Below are positions 1 to 6,627 of a stretch of 12,981 nucleotides of DNA, one piece after another. Within the stretch, counting starts at the first letter, position 1. Every line of letters begins with the position of its first letter. The position numbers were made by a program, and so were the translations under genes. Source of the DNA: JBHHXR01 sp046757205. Its GTDB lineage: Bacteria; Pseudomonadota; Alphaproteobacteria; Rhodobacterales; Rhodobacteraceae. The notes under the pieces are model-generated. The model was given only the letters and a program-made list of their open reading frames with translations. It did no database searches and was not told the origin of the DNA. The stretch is from contig JBHHXR010000087.1 in the NCBI GenBank assembly GCA_046757205.1, forward strand, positions 1-12,981, in the 5' to 3' direction.

Positions 1-52
1 AGGCGAAGGCGAGCAGGGCGAACAGGATGCCCGTTCCCGGTGTTCTTGTCAT
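1..52 (-). CDS. N-terminal fragment of a membrane or exported protein (possibly EamA/DMT transporter)
   Basis: Only the first 17 codons are inside the window; the gene continues past the left edge. The reverse strand reads ATG at 52-50 and translates to MTRTPGTGILFALLAFA, a short positively charged start followed by a hydrophobic run, which is either a first transmembrane helix or a signal peptide. A GAGG motif lies about 7 bases before the ATG. The pattern G-I-L-x-A-L-L-A-F-A resembles the first helix of EamA/DMT-family transporters, but 17 residues cannot establish a family, so that is a guess. It is on the same strand as the rocF-rocD operon, 271 bases downstream of rocD, and is probably a separate transcription unit because a structured repeat lies between them. 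Confidence 0.5.
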   Translation of the reverse strand, partial: MTRTPGTGILFALLAFA

Positions 53-159
53 TGCGGAGCCTCGGTCGACGCCATGAACCGGCGTTCAAGCCCGACATCT
101 ACCACTTTGAAACCGCGTGTCCACGCCCGGAGGCGCATACCGGCCATTCGCTTGGGTCA

Positions 160-285
160 GGACGGCAGCGCAGTGGCGCGCGCCCTGCCGTCCGTTCCCG
201 GGGCGTCAGCCCCGGATTGCCCCCACCTCGGGACAGGCGCGATCCTGTGCAATTCGGCCGGAGGTTGCGGTTGGAACGTATCATG
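160..285 (-). repeat. Diverged second copy of the intergenic MITE-like repeat, with hairpins
   Basis: The 271-base gap between the left-edge gene and rocD holds no convincing gene. Read on the minus strand, about 285-181 aligns with the plus-strand element at 3066-3194: both start CATGAT, share AACCGC, an ATTG-CA-GGATC block, GGATCGCGCCTGTCCCG, ATCCGGGGC and GCCCCGGG, then GGACGGC and GGGCG. The CCGGGGC/GCCCCGG hairpin is kept with a different loop (TGAC instead of AGC), and the GGATCGCGCC stem is kept with two mismatches. A further 9-bp stem (160-168 with 185-193) lies next to it. The right terminal repeat of the other copy is not recognisable here. The hairpins could also end rocD transcription, but no T-run follows them. 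Confidence 0.6.
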
Positions 286-323
286 GCCCAATACGCGTTG
301 GACCGCCGCTCCCGCTGCGCGAC

Positions 324-1541
324 CTAACCGTTCACCCCCGTCAACACCGCCTCGAACCGCTCAAGCGCCCAGTCGACCTCGTCGCGCGTTATCACCAACG
401 GCGGCGCGATGCGGATCGAGTGTTCGTGGGTGTCCTTGGCGAGGATGCCGCGGTCCTTGAGCGCGTCGCAGAAGCGCCGGGCGCCGCCGGCTTCCGGGTG
501 CAGTTCGACGGCCAGCATCAGGCCGCGGCCGCGCACCTCCTTCACGGCGTTGGAGCGGATGTTCTCCAAACCGGCCTTGAAATAGGCCCCCTGCTCGGCG
601 GAGTTCTCGATCATGCCCTCGCCGACCAGCACGTCGAGCGCGGCGCGGGCGATGGCGCAGGCCAGCGGGTTGCCGCCGAAAGTGGAGCCGTGCTGGCCCG
701 GCCGCAGGACGCCGAGAACATCGGAGTTCGAGAGCACGGCGGAGACCGGGTAGAAGCCGCCCGACAGCGCCTTGCCGACAAGCGTCACGTCGGCCTCGAT
801 GGCCTCGTGTTCTTCCGCCAAGAGCTTGCCGGTGCGCCCCAGCCCGGTCTGGATTTCGTCGAGGATCAGGGTGATGCCGTGCTGGGTGCAAAGCTCGCGG
901 ACCCGGCGCAGATAGCCGTCGGGCGGGATGATAACGCCGGCCTCGCCCTGGATCGGTTCGACGAGGAAGCCCACCGTGTTGGGCGTGATCGCCTGCTCGA
1001 AAGCCTCCGCGTCGCCGAATTCCACCACCTTGAAGCCGGGCGCGAAGGGGCCGAAGCCGCCGCGCGCCACCGGGTCGGTGGAAAAGCCGACGATGCCCAG
1101 CGTGCGGCCGTGGAAATTGTTCTCGCAGACGATGATCTCGGCGGCGCCTTTCGGCACGCCCTTGTGCTCGTAGCCCCACTTGCGCACCGCCTTGACGGCG
1201 CTTTCCACGGCCTCGGCGCCGGAATTCATCGGCAGCACCTTGTGCGAGCCGGTGAGCCGCGCGATGTCCTCGTAGAAGGCCGCCAGCTGGTCGTTGTGAA
1301 AGGCGCGGCTGGTCAGCGTCAGCTTCTGCGCCTGTTCCACCATCGCCGCGAAGATCTTCGGGTGGCAGTGGCCCTGGTTGACCGCCGAATAGGCCGACAG
1401 GCAGTCGAGGTAGCGGCGGCCTTCCACGTCCCAGACCCACACGCCCTCACCGCGCGCCAGCACCACGTCGAGCGGTTTGTAGTTGTGCGCGCCGAGCCGG
1501 TACTCGGTGGAGATGAAGCTCAGCGGGTCGGAAGTGGTCAT
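324..1541 (-). CDS. rocD: Ornithine aminotransferase (ornithine--oxo-acid transaminase)
   Basis: This PLP-dependent class-III aminotransferase moves the delta-amino group of ornithine to 2-oxoglutarate, giving glutamate-5-semialdehyde and glutamate in the cytosol; it is the second step of the arginase route. It has 405 residues, a normal length. The ornithine-transaminase hallmark YSAVNQGHCHPK is at 51-62, the cofactor phosphate motif NSGAEAVE at 106-113, NFHGRT at 142-147, EPIQGEAG at 195-202, and DEIQTGLGRTGK at 228-239 with the PLP-binding aspartate. K257, in VGKALSGGFYP, is the Schiff-base lysine. The ATG at 1541 has AGGGAG about 8 bases upstream. It starts 15 bases after the rocF stop, so the two are almost certainly co-transcribed. 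Acetylornithine or other omega-amino acid transaminase activity is the alternative, but pairing with arginase and the motif set favour RocD. Confidence 0.95.
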   Translation of the reverse strand: MTTSDPLSFISTEYRLGAHNYKPLDVVLARGEGVWVWDVEGRRYLDCLSAYSAVNQGHCHPKIFAAMVEQAQKLTLTSRAFHNDQLAAFYEDIARLTGSHKVLPMNSGAEAVESAVKAVRKWGYEHKGVPKGAAEIIVCENNFHGRTLGIVGFSTDPVARGGFGPFAPGFKVVEFGDAEAFEQAITPNTVGFLVEPIQGEAGVIIPPDGYLRRVRELCTQHGITLILDEIQTGLGRTGKLLAEEHEAIEADVTLVGKALSGGFYPVSAVLSNSDVLGVLRPGQHGSTFGGNPLACAIARAALDVLVGEGMIENSAEQGAYFKAGLENIRSNAVKEVRGRGLMLAVELHPEAGGARRFCDALKDRGILAKDTHEHSIRIAPPLVITRDEVDWALERFEAVLTGVNG

Positions 1542-1556
1542 GGCGGGGACTCCCTG

Positions 1557-2492
1557 TCAGTACGAACGGGTCGGGCGGTCCATCACCCGCTTGCCGAACA
1601 GGCTGGAGACCAGATCGACCAGCAGTTTCGCGGTGCGCCCGCGGTCGTCGAGAAACGGGTTCAGCTCGACCAGATCGAGCGAGGTGACCAGCCCGCTGTC
1701 GTGCAGCATTTCCATCACCAGATGCGCCTCGCGGAAGGTGGCGCCGCCGGGCACCGTGGTGCCGACCGCCGGCGCGATCTCGGGTTCCAGAAAATCGACG
1801 TCGAGGCTGACGTGCAGCGCGCCGCCGGCCTCGGCCACGCGGTGCAGGAACGCCCGCAGAGGCCGCGCCACGCCGTGCTCGTCGAGCGCCCGCATGTCGT
1901 GGACCGCAACCCGGTGCGAGACCAGCCCGTCGCGTTCGGCGTCATCGACCGAGCGGATGCCGAGCATGCAGATGTTTTCCGGCTTCACCGGCGCGTCGAC
2001 CGTGGGGAAAAAGCCCTCGAAGCCGCGCCGCCCGGTGAAATAGGCGACGGGCGTGCCGTGCAGGTTTCCGGTTTCGGTGGTCTCCAGCGTGTGAAAATCG
2101 GGATGGGCGTCGAGCCACAGGACGAACTGCTCGCGGCCCGTGCTGCGCGAATGCCGTGCCGCCGCCGCAACGCTGCCCAGCGAGATACTGTGATCACCAC
2201 CCATGAAGACCGGCACCGCATCGTTGGCAAAGGCGTCCTGCGCCGTGTCCGACAACTGCTTCGCCAGTTCGATCGTCTCGCCAAGGCTGTGGATCGCGGC
2301 ATTGGCGTGGTTCCTGGGCGCCGCCGGCGGGATTCGCACGTCGCCGAGGTCCCGCACCTTGTGGCCGAGCGCCGACAGCGCTTCCGCGATCCCGGCCGTG
2401 CGCAAGGCGGTCGGCCCCATGATGCACCCGCGCTGCGCCGCGCCGCATTCGACCGGCGCACCGACCAGCGAGCACAGCCGTGCTACACCCAT
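1557..2492 (-). CDS. rocF: Arginase
   Basis: Arginase hydrolyses L-arginine to L-ornithine and urea at a binuclear manganese centre. The 311-residue protein carries the full ureohydrolase ligand set: GGDHS at 98-102 (H101), DAHPD at 128-132 (D128, H130, D132) and SLDVD at 229-233 (D231, D233), followed by the arginase-type stretch EIAPAVGTTVPGG and the C-terminal VELNPFLDDRGRTAKL. The motif GNLHGTP at 142-148 favours arginase over agmatinase. The reading frame is open further upstream, but the ATG at 2492 is the right start: it has AAGGAG about 8 bases before it and the protein then begins with the family-typical LVGAP and CGAAQRG segments. It is the first gene of the rocF-rocD operon and is divergent from an Lrp-type regulator, with inverted repeats in the shared upstream region. 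Confidence 0.96.
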   Translation of the reverse strand: MGVARLCSLVGAPVECGAAQRGCIMGPTALRTAGIAEALSALGHKVRDLGDVRIPPAAPRNHANAAIHSLGETIELAKQLSDTAQDAFANDAVPVFMGGDHSISLGSVAAAARHSRSTGREQFVLWLDAHPDFHTLETTETGNLHGTPVAYFTGRRGFEGFFPTVDAPVKPENICMLGIRSVDDAERDGLVSHRVAVHDMRALDEHGVARPLRAFLHRVAEAGGALHVSLDVDFLEPEIAPAVGTTVPGGATFREAHLVMEMLHDSGLVTSLDLVELNPFLDDRGRTAKLLVDLVSSLFGKRVMDRPTRSY

Positions 2493-2521
2493 GACAAATC
2501 TCCTTTTCCGGTCAGTCCCAT

Positions 2522-2536
2522 GATCATGCAATGATC
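2522..2536. promoter_or_regulatory. Inverted repeat in rocF upstream region
   Basis: GATCAT and ATGATC are perfect 6-bp arms around a 3-base GCA spacer. The site is 30-44 bases before the rocF start codon, where a regulator would meet the rocF promoter or leader. Role as an operator for the divergent Lrp-type regulator is inferred from position. Confidence 0.45.
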
Positions 2537-2544
2537 GGCGGAAT

Positions 2545-2556
2545 AAATCATGATTT
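2545..2556. promoter_or_regulatory. 12-bp perfect palindrome in rocF/lrp control region
   Basis: AAATCATGATTT is an uninterrupted 12-bp palindrome in the most AT-rich part of the window, midway between the divergent rocF and Lrp-type genes. Such dyads are common binding sites for dimeric regulators. Binding by the adjacent gene product is an inference. Confidence 0.45.
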
Positions 2557-2566
2557 TTGTCGTATT

Positions 2567-2605
2567 TGATATATACTTTCTCAGATTGAGATACGGGATA
2601 TATCA
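2567..2605 (+). promoter_or_regulatory. Paired TGATATAT/ATATATCA arms over the likely promoter and start of the Lrp-type gene
   Basis: TGATATAT (2567-2574) and its reverse complement ATATATCA (2598-2605) are 31 bases apart, close to three helical turns. The left arm overlaps TATACT (2572-2577), a one-mismatch -10 box; I see no good -35 at the usual distance. The right arm ends two bases before the TTG start codon. This arrangement suits autorepression by an Lrp/AsnC dimer or higher oligomer, but this is inferred from geometry. Confidence 0.45.
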
Positions 2606-2607
2606 TT

Positions 2608-3063
2608 TTGAAACGTGATGAAACCGATGAACGCCTGCTCGTCCTGCTTCGCCGCAACGGGCGCGCCACCGTGTCCGAGCTTGCCGAGACGCTCGGTGTG
2701 GCGCGCGCCACCGTCCGCGCCAGGATGGAGCGGCTGGCGGCCGGCGGCGAGATTCTGGGGTATTCCGTCGTCCTGAAAAGCGACGTCGTGGAGATGCCCG
2801 TTCGCGGTCTGACCATGATCGCCATCGCGGGGCGTGGCACCGAACGGGTGATCGGCCGTCTCGCCGGCATGGCGGAAGTGGCGGCGATTCACACGACAAG
2901 CGGCAAATGGGATCTCGTCGTCGAGGTCGGCGCCCGCACGCTGGCCGAACTCGACGACGTACTGCGCCGCATCCGCCTGATCGACGGCATCGCCACCAGC
3001 GAAACCAACCTGCTGATGGCGACCCGCAAGAGCGCCGATATCCGCCCCCGCGCGCGCCGCTAA
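2608..3063 (+). CDS. AsnC/Lrp-family transcriptional regulator (likely controls rocF-rocD)
   Basis: This is a 151-residue DNA-binding regulator, the normal length for the AsnC/Lrp family. Residues 5-52 form the N-terminal winged helix-turn-helix (LAETLGVARATVRARMERL, around 25-43), and residues 66-137 form the ligand-binding RAM domain, including the HTTSGKWDLVVEV segment at 95-107. The only sensible start is the TTG at 2608; the nearby ATG at 2618 is in another frame. The leader has only a weak purine stretch (ACGGGA) as ribosome site, suggesting low expression. Divergent placement from the arginase operon, with inverted repeats between, points to arginine or ornithine as effector and rocFD as target; members of this family often control neighbouring amino-acid catabolic genes. 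The effector cannot be read from the sequence. Confidence 0.9.
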   Translation: MKRDETDERLLVLLRRNGRATVSELAETLGVARATVRARMERLAAGGEILGYSVVLKSDVVEMPVRGLTMIAIAGRGTERVIGRLAGMAEVAAIHTTSGKWDLVVEVGARTLAELDDVLRRIRLIDGIATSETNLLMATRKSADIRPRARR

Positions 3064-3065
3064 TG

Positions 3066-3194
3066 CATGATGCCCTTTGATGGAAACCGCTGTCCGGATT
3101 GACAAGGATCGCGCCTGTCCCGGGGCGGGCGCGATCCGGGGCAGCGCCCCGGGGCGGACGGCCGGGCGGGGCGAATCGTGGAAAGGGCATCATG
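3066..3194. mobile_element. MITE-like intergenic element with 13-bp terminal inverted repeats
   Basis: CATGATGCCCTTT (3066-3078) and AAAGGGCATCATG (3182-3194) are perfect 13-bp inverted repeats bounding 129 bases that begin 3 bases after the Lrp-type stop codon. Inside are two strong hairpins: GGATCGCGCC with GGCGCGATCC (3106-3115 and 3128-3137), and CCGGGGC-AGC-GCCCCGG (3136-3152). The internal part recurs in inverted and diverged form at about 160-285. Size, terminal repeats, absence of an ORF of its own and multiple copies fit a non-autonomous miniature element. No clear target-site duplication is visible. It could also act as a bidirectional transcription barrier between the regulator and accA. 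Confidence 0.6.
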
Positions 3195-3271
3195 ATTCAG
3201 TGCAGCGCCTGCACATGTTGCAATCCCGCGGGCCTGAAGTCATATAGGCATCGCATCCGGAGCCGTACTGC

Positions 3272-4234
3272 ATGAAAAACTACCTCGAATTCGAAAAGGG
3301 ACTGGCCGAGATCGAGGGCAAGGCCGAGGAGCTGCGCGCCATGGCGAGGCAGAACGAGGGCATGGATGTCGAAGCCGAGGCGAAGGCGCTGGACAGGAAG
3401 GCGAAAGAGCTTCTCGACACCCTCTACAAGGGCCTCACGGCATGGCAGAAATGCCAGGTGGCACGGCACCCGGACCGGCCGCACAGCATCGACTACATCG
3501 AGGTGCTGTTCAAGGAGTACACACCCCTTGCCGGCGACCGGAATTTCGCCGACGATCACGCCGTGATGGGCGGGCTGGCCCGTTTCAACGACACGCCGGT
3601 GGTCGTCATCGGCCACGAAAAGGGCCATGACACCAAGACCCGGATCGAGCGCAATTTCGGAATGGCGCGCCCGGAGGGTTATCGCAAGGCGATCCGGCTG
3701 ATGGACCTCGCCGACCGCTTCGGCCTGCCGGTCATCACGCTGGTCGACACGCCGGGCGCCTATCCCGGAAAGGGGGCGGAGGAACGCGGCCAGTCGGAAG
3801 CCATCGCGCGCTCTACCGAGAAATGCCTGCAGGTCGGGGTGCCGCTGATTTCGGTGATCATCGGCGAGGGCGGTTCGGGCGGCGCCGTGGCCTTTGCCAC
3901 CGCCGACCGGCTGGCCATGCTGGAACACTCCATCTATTCGGTGATTTCGCCGGAGGGCTGCGCGTCGATCCTGTGGAAGGATGCCGAGAAGATGCGCGAA
4001 GCGGCCGACGCGCTGCGCCTGACGGCACAGGATCTCAAGAAACTCGGCGTCGCCGACAAGGTGATCGCCGAACCAAAGGGAGGCGCCCAGCGCCACCGCG
4101 AAAAAGTCATCGAACGGGTCGGCAAGGCGATCGGCGACATGCTGAAGGAACTGTCCGGAAAAGACCCCGACGAGTTGCGTTCGCAGCGGCGGAAGAAATA
4201 CCTGTCGATCGGCGGCAAGGCGCTGGCCACCTGA
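3272..4234 (+). CDS. accA: Acetyl-CoA carboxylase carboxyltransferase subunit alpha
   Basis: AccA pairs with AccD to form the carboxyltransferase that moves CO2 from carboxybiotin to acetyl-CoA, making malonyl-CoA for fatty acid synthesis in the cytosol. The 320-residue protein is full length and matches the family from the N-terminal YLEFEKGLAEIEGK through QVARHPDRPHSIDYI (62-76), GHEKGHDTKTRIERNFGM (114-131) and VDTPGAYPGKGAEERGQSEA (158-177) to the oxyanion/CoA segment GEGGSGGA (198-205) and SPEGCASILW (226-235). The ATG at 3272 is the natural start, with GGAG about 10 bases upstream. It stands alone on its strand: the MITE-like repeat separates it from the Lrp-type gene and it converges with plsC. 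accD is not in the window, as is usual in proteobacteria. Confidence 0.97.
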   Translation: MKNYLEFEKGLAEIEGKAEELRAMARQNEGMDVEAEAKALDRKAKELLDTLYKGLTAWQKCQVARHPDRPHSIDYIEVLFKEYTPLAGDRNFADDHAVMGGLARFNDTPVVVIGHEKGHDTKTRIERNFGMARPEGYRKAIRLMDLADRFGLPVITLVDTPGAYPGKGAEERGQSEAIARSTEKCLQVGVPLISVIIGEGGSGGAVAFATADRLAMLEHSIYSVISPEGCASILWKDAEKMREAADALRLTAQDLKKLGVADKVIAEPKGGAQRHREKVIERVGKAIGDMLKELSGKDPDELRSQRRKKYLSIGGKALAT

Positions 4235-4238
4235 TTAT

Positions 4239-4262
4239 CGCCGCGCGGGGCGGCCTGCGGCG
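4239..4262. terminator. Weak GC hairpin between convergent accA and plsC
   Basis: CGCCGC (4239-4244) pairs with GCGGCG (4257-4262) in the 75-base convergent gap. There is no following T-run on either strand, so this is at best a weak or factor-assisted terminator. In such GC-rich sequence it could be chance. Confidence 0.25.
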
Positions 4263-4309
4263 CCGGGGGTCGACGGCTGATCCGGGCCGTTCAGGAAAAG
4301 GGCGGCAGC

Positions 4310-5038
4310 TCAAACGGACGGCAACGCATAAAATCCGGCCTCCGCCATCAGGCGGTTTGAATTTCCCTCGATCACCTTTTCGATCTTCTCCATGAACGCC
4401 TCGACGCTCAGGCCCTTTTCGATCGGGTCGAGAAACTCGACGACCGCCAGCCCCGGCTTGCGGTACGGGCTGCGCCGCGCCCAGAACACGCCGACATTGG
4501 TTGCCGCCGGAATGCAGGGCTGGCCAAGGCGCCTGTAAAGAACGCCGGCGCCGATCTTGTAGGGCCGGTACGCCCCGGGCAGCACCCTGGTTCCCTGAGG
4601 ATAGATCACCGTCTGGCCGGGCGTCCGCGCCTGCGCCTCGGCGCCCTGGGTCATCTCCTTCATCGCCGCGGCCTTGCGCCCGCGGGCAACCGGCGTGGAG
4701 CCCATCCGCATCGCGTAGGCGCCGAGGATCGGTGCCCATTTCAGTTCCTTCTTCATGATGAACCGCGCCCGCGGCAAGGTCTTGGTGAGAATGAGGATAT
4801 CGAGAAACGACTGGTGCTTGGAACAGACCAGCACCTCGCCTTCGGGAACCTTGCCGCGCACCTCGACACGCAGCCCGCAGATGACGTGCAGGAGCCAGAT
4901 CGCCCAGCGGCAATACAGTTTCACGGCCCAGTATGCCCCGGCCCGCGACCAGATCGCCGCCGGCGACAGCACGATCCCCATGATCACCATGGATCCGTAC
5001 ATAAGGATATCGAAGATCATCGAGCGCAGGCGAAGCAT
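4310..5038 (-). CDS. plsC: 1-acyl-sn-glycerol-3-phosphate acyltransferase (PlsC-type lysophospholipid acyltransferase)
   Basis: PlsC-type enzymes acylate lysophosphatidate at the inner face of the cytoplasmic membrane to give phosphatidate. The 242-residue protein has an N-terminal hydrophobic segment (about 10-30) and a second (about 45-56). Acyltransferase motif I is KHQSFLD, with the catalytic H75 and D80 in HX4D spacing; motif III is YPQGTR at 146-151, where the usual glutamate of the EGTR motif is glutamine; motif IV is CIPAATNVG (175-183). The ATG at 5038 has an excellent GAGGAGAAGG ribosome site that overlaps the ftsX stop nine bases upstream, so it is translated as the third gene of ftsE-ftsX-plsC. 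Substrate could be another lysolipid rather than lysophosphatidate, so the family call is firmer than the gene symbol. Confidence 0.88.
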   Translation of the reverse strand: MLRLRSMIFDILMYGSMVIMGIVLSPAAIWSRAGAYWAVKLYCRWAIWLLHVICGLRVEVRGKVPEGEVLVCSKHQSFLDILILTKTLPRARFIMKKELKWAPILGAYAMRMGSTPVARGRKAAAMKEMTQGAEAQARTPGQTVIYPQGTRVLPGAYRPYKIGAGVLYRRLGQPCIPAATNVGVFWARRSPYRKPGLAVVEFLDPIEKGLSVEAFMEKIEKVIEGNSNRLMAEAGFYALPSV

Positions 5039-5047
5039 TCCTTCTCC

Positions 5048-5953
5048 TCAGGGCAGGTGGCGCAGATTGGCAATGGTGGTGAGCCGCGCGGCGACGAAGG
5101 CGATCAGGACGGACGCCAGCGGCAGGGCCGCGGCCCACAGCCATTGCAGTCCGCGAAGCTCCGGTCCGACCACCGGGCCCCCGGGCGGCTGCCCCGCCGC
5201 GACGGCCAGTACCGCCACGGCGCCGGCAATGGCGCCGGCAGCCGAGCCCGCGGCGCAGCGCAGCGTGTACCGGCGCACGAAGGCGCGGATCACGTAGCTG
5301 TCTCTTGCGCCGATCAGGCGCAGCGTCTCGATCACCCGCCCGTTCGCCGACAGCGCCGCCTGCACCGCCAGCGCGACGGCCGCCGCCAGCACCGCCAGGG
5401 TCACGCCGAGCGAGGCCAGCGAGACCCATCGCAGCCGATCGGCGGCGGCGATCAGCGGCCGCCGCCAGCGGCTGTGGTCGTCGAACACCGCATCCGGCGC
5501 CTCGCCGGCCAGGCGCAGCACCAGACCTTCCCGGTCCGGCCCGTCCGCCGTCTCGGTGATTTCTATCAGCACCGGCAGGCGCAGGACATCGCCCGGCAGG
5601 TCGTCGCCCAGCCACGGCGCCAGCAGCGCCAGTTGCGCCTCCTCGCTGACGGCGCGCGCCGAGGCAATGCCCGGCGTCGTTTCCAGAACGCGCAGAACCG
5701 CCGATCTCTGCGCCTCCGGCGACGCGGCGGAGGCCGGTATCGTGACGGTGGAAGACGCCGCCAGCCCGGCCCGCCAGTCCTCGGCGAGCCGGGTGGCGGA
5801 GGCGGCGAACCCCAGCGCCACGACCGCCAGAAACGTCATGGCGGCGGCAGTCAGCCCGGTCAGCCAGGCCGTGAAGCCCGTTTGCGGAACCGTCCGCGCC
5901 GCTTCGCGGTCGCCGATGACAAGCCCGGCGACAACTTTGGCGAACCCGGTCAC
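5048..5953 (-). CDS. ftsX: Cell division ABC transporter permease FtsX
   Basis: FtsX is the membrane half of the FtsEX complex, which couples cytosolic ATP hydrolysis to activation of periplasmic peptidoglycan hydrolases at the division septum. The 301-residue protein shows the family's four transmembrane helices at about 29-52, 175-200, 232-254 and 270-292, with a periplasmic loop of about 120 residues between the first two, where FtsX binds amidase activators. The conserved cytoplasmic segment ANGRVIETLRLIGARDSYV (203-221) is the FtsX signature. It starts with GTG at 5953; the ftsE stop overlaps it by four bases (GTGA), so the two subunits are translationally coupled. Sequence alone cannot say which hydrolase or activator it controls here. 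Confidence 0.92.
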   Translation of the reverse strand: MTGFAKVVAGLVIGDREAARTVPQTGFTAWLTGLTAAAMTFLAVVALGFAASATRLAEDWRAGLAASSTVTIPASAASPEAQRSAVLRVLETTPGIASARAVSEEAQLALLAPWLGDDLPGDVLRLPVLIEITETADGPDREGLVLRLAGEAPDAVFDDHSRWRRPLIAAADRLRWVSLASLGVTLAVLAAAVALAVQAALSANGRVIETLRLIGARDSYVIRAFVRRYTLRCAAGSAAGAIAGAVAVLAVAAGQPPGGPVVGPELRGLQWLWAAALPLASVLIAFVAARLTTIANLRHLP

Positions 5954-6627
5954 AGGTCGACCTCGGCCTTCCTGACGGCGCCCTTGTGCAGGCGGACCAC
6001 ACGCGCGGCGACACGGGATTTCGCGGCCCGGATCAGGCTCAGGTCATGGGTCGCCACCAGCACCGCCTTGCCGAGCCGGTTCAGTTCGATCATCAGGTCG
6101 AGCAACCGCACCGCCATTTCCCAGTCGACATTGCCGGTCGGCTCGTCGGCGATAAGCAGATCCGGCGAGTTGATGACCGCGCGCGCCAGCGCCGCGCGCT
6201 GCTTCTCGCCGCCGGACAGCTGCACCGGCAGCGCGTCGGCGCGGTCCTTCATGCCGACCCAGTCCAGAAGGTCGCGCATGTCCGCCTCGCTGCCCTTGTT
6301 GTACCGGCCGGAAACCCGCAGCGGCAGCGCGATATTCTCCGCCACGCTCAGGTGGTCGAGAAACTTGCCGTCCTGGTGGACCACGCCGATGCGCTGGCGC
6401 AGCCGCGCCACGGTGTCGCGGTCGGCGGACGAGACGTCCTCGCCGAACGCCAGAACCCTGCCGCTGGTCGGCCTGAGCGACAGGTAGCACAGGCGCAGCA
6501 GCGTCGTTTTGCCGGCGCCAGACGGCCCGGTGAGAAACAGGAAGCCGCCGGGCTCGATGTCGAGATCGACGCCCGACAATATCTCCCGTGCCTGGTAACT
6601 GAAGGTCGCCTGACGGAAACCGATCAC
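5950..6627 (-). CDS. ftsE: Cell division ATP-binding protein FtsE
   Basis: FtsE is the cytosolic ATPase of FtsEX. With the GTG start at 6627 it has 225 residues, the usual length. Visible ABC motifs are Walker A GPSGAGKT (34-41), Q-loop VVHQDGKFLDHLSVAENIALPL from 82 with Q85, signature LSGGEKQR (137-144), Walker B LLIADEPTG (157-165) and the H-loop HDLSLI (H194). The HQD-FLDHL-VAEN form is characteristic of FtsE rather than of transport ATPases. The frame is open back to a TTG at 6690, but that start has no ribosome site and would add a non-conserved 21-residue tail; the GTG follows AAGGGA by about 10 bases. It is the first gene of the ftsE-ftsX-plsC operon and is divergent from the zinc-ribbon gene. 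Confidence 0.93.
   Translation of the reverse strand: MIGFRQATFSYQAREILSGVDLDIEPGGFLFLTGPSGAGKTTLLRLCYLSLRPTSGRVLAFGEDVSSADRDTVARLRQRIGVVHQDGKFLDHLSVAENIALPLRVSGRYNKGSEADMRDLLDWVGMKDRADALPVQLSGGEKQRAALARAVINSPDLLIADEPTGNVDWEMAVRLLDLMIELNRLGKAVLVATHDLSLIRAAKSRVAARVVRLHKGAVRKAEVDL

Noticed and set aside
99..284. 61-codon minus-strand ORF after rocD
   Set aside because: It lies almost wholly inside the structured repeat copy and has no similarity I recognise.
273..299. EcfG-type promoter GGAAC...CGTT on the plus strand
   Set aside because: The spacer is 18 bases rather than 16-17 and it would drive only antisense RNA to rocD.
117..2534. 805-codon open frame on the plus strand opposite rocD and rocF
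   Set aside because: It runs antisense through two genes with complete catalytic motifs; long antisense frames are expected in high-GC coding sequence. Its translation is Arg/Gln/His/Val-rich with no family motif.
4814..6487. 557-codon plus-strand frame and a 635-codon minus-strand frame (4107-6014) across ftsE/ftsX/plsC
   Set aside because: Both overlap three well-supported genes and translate to Arg/Gly/Pro-rich sequence without motifs.
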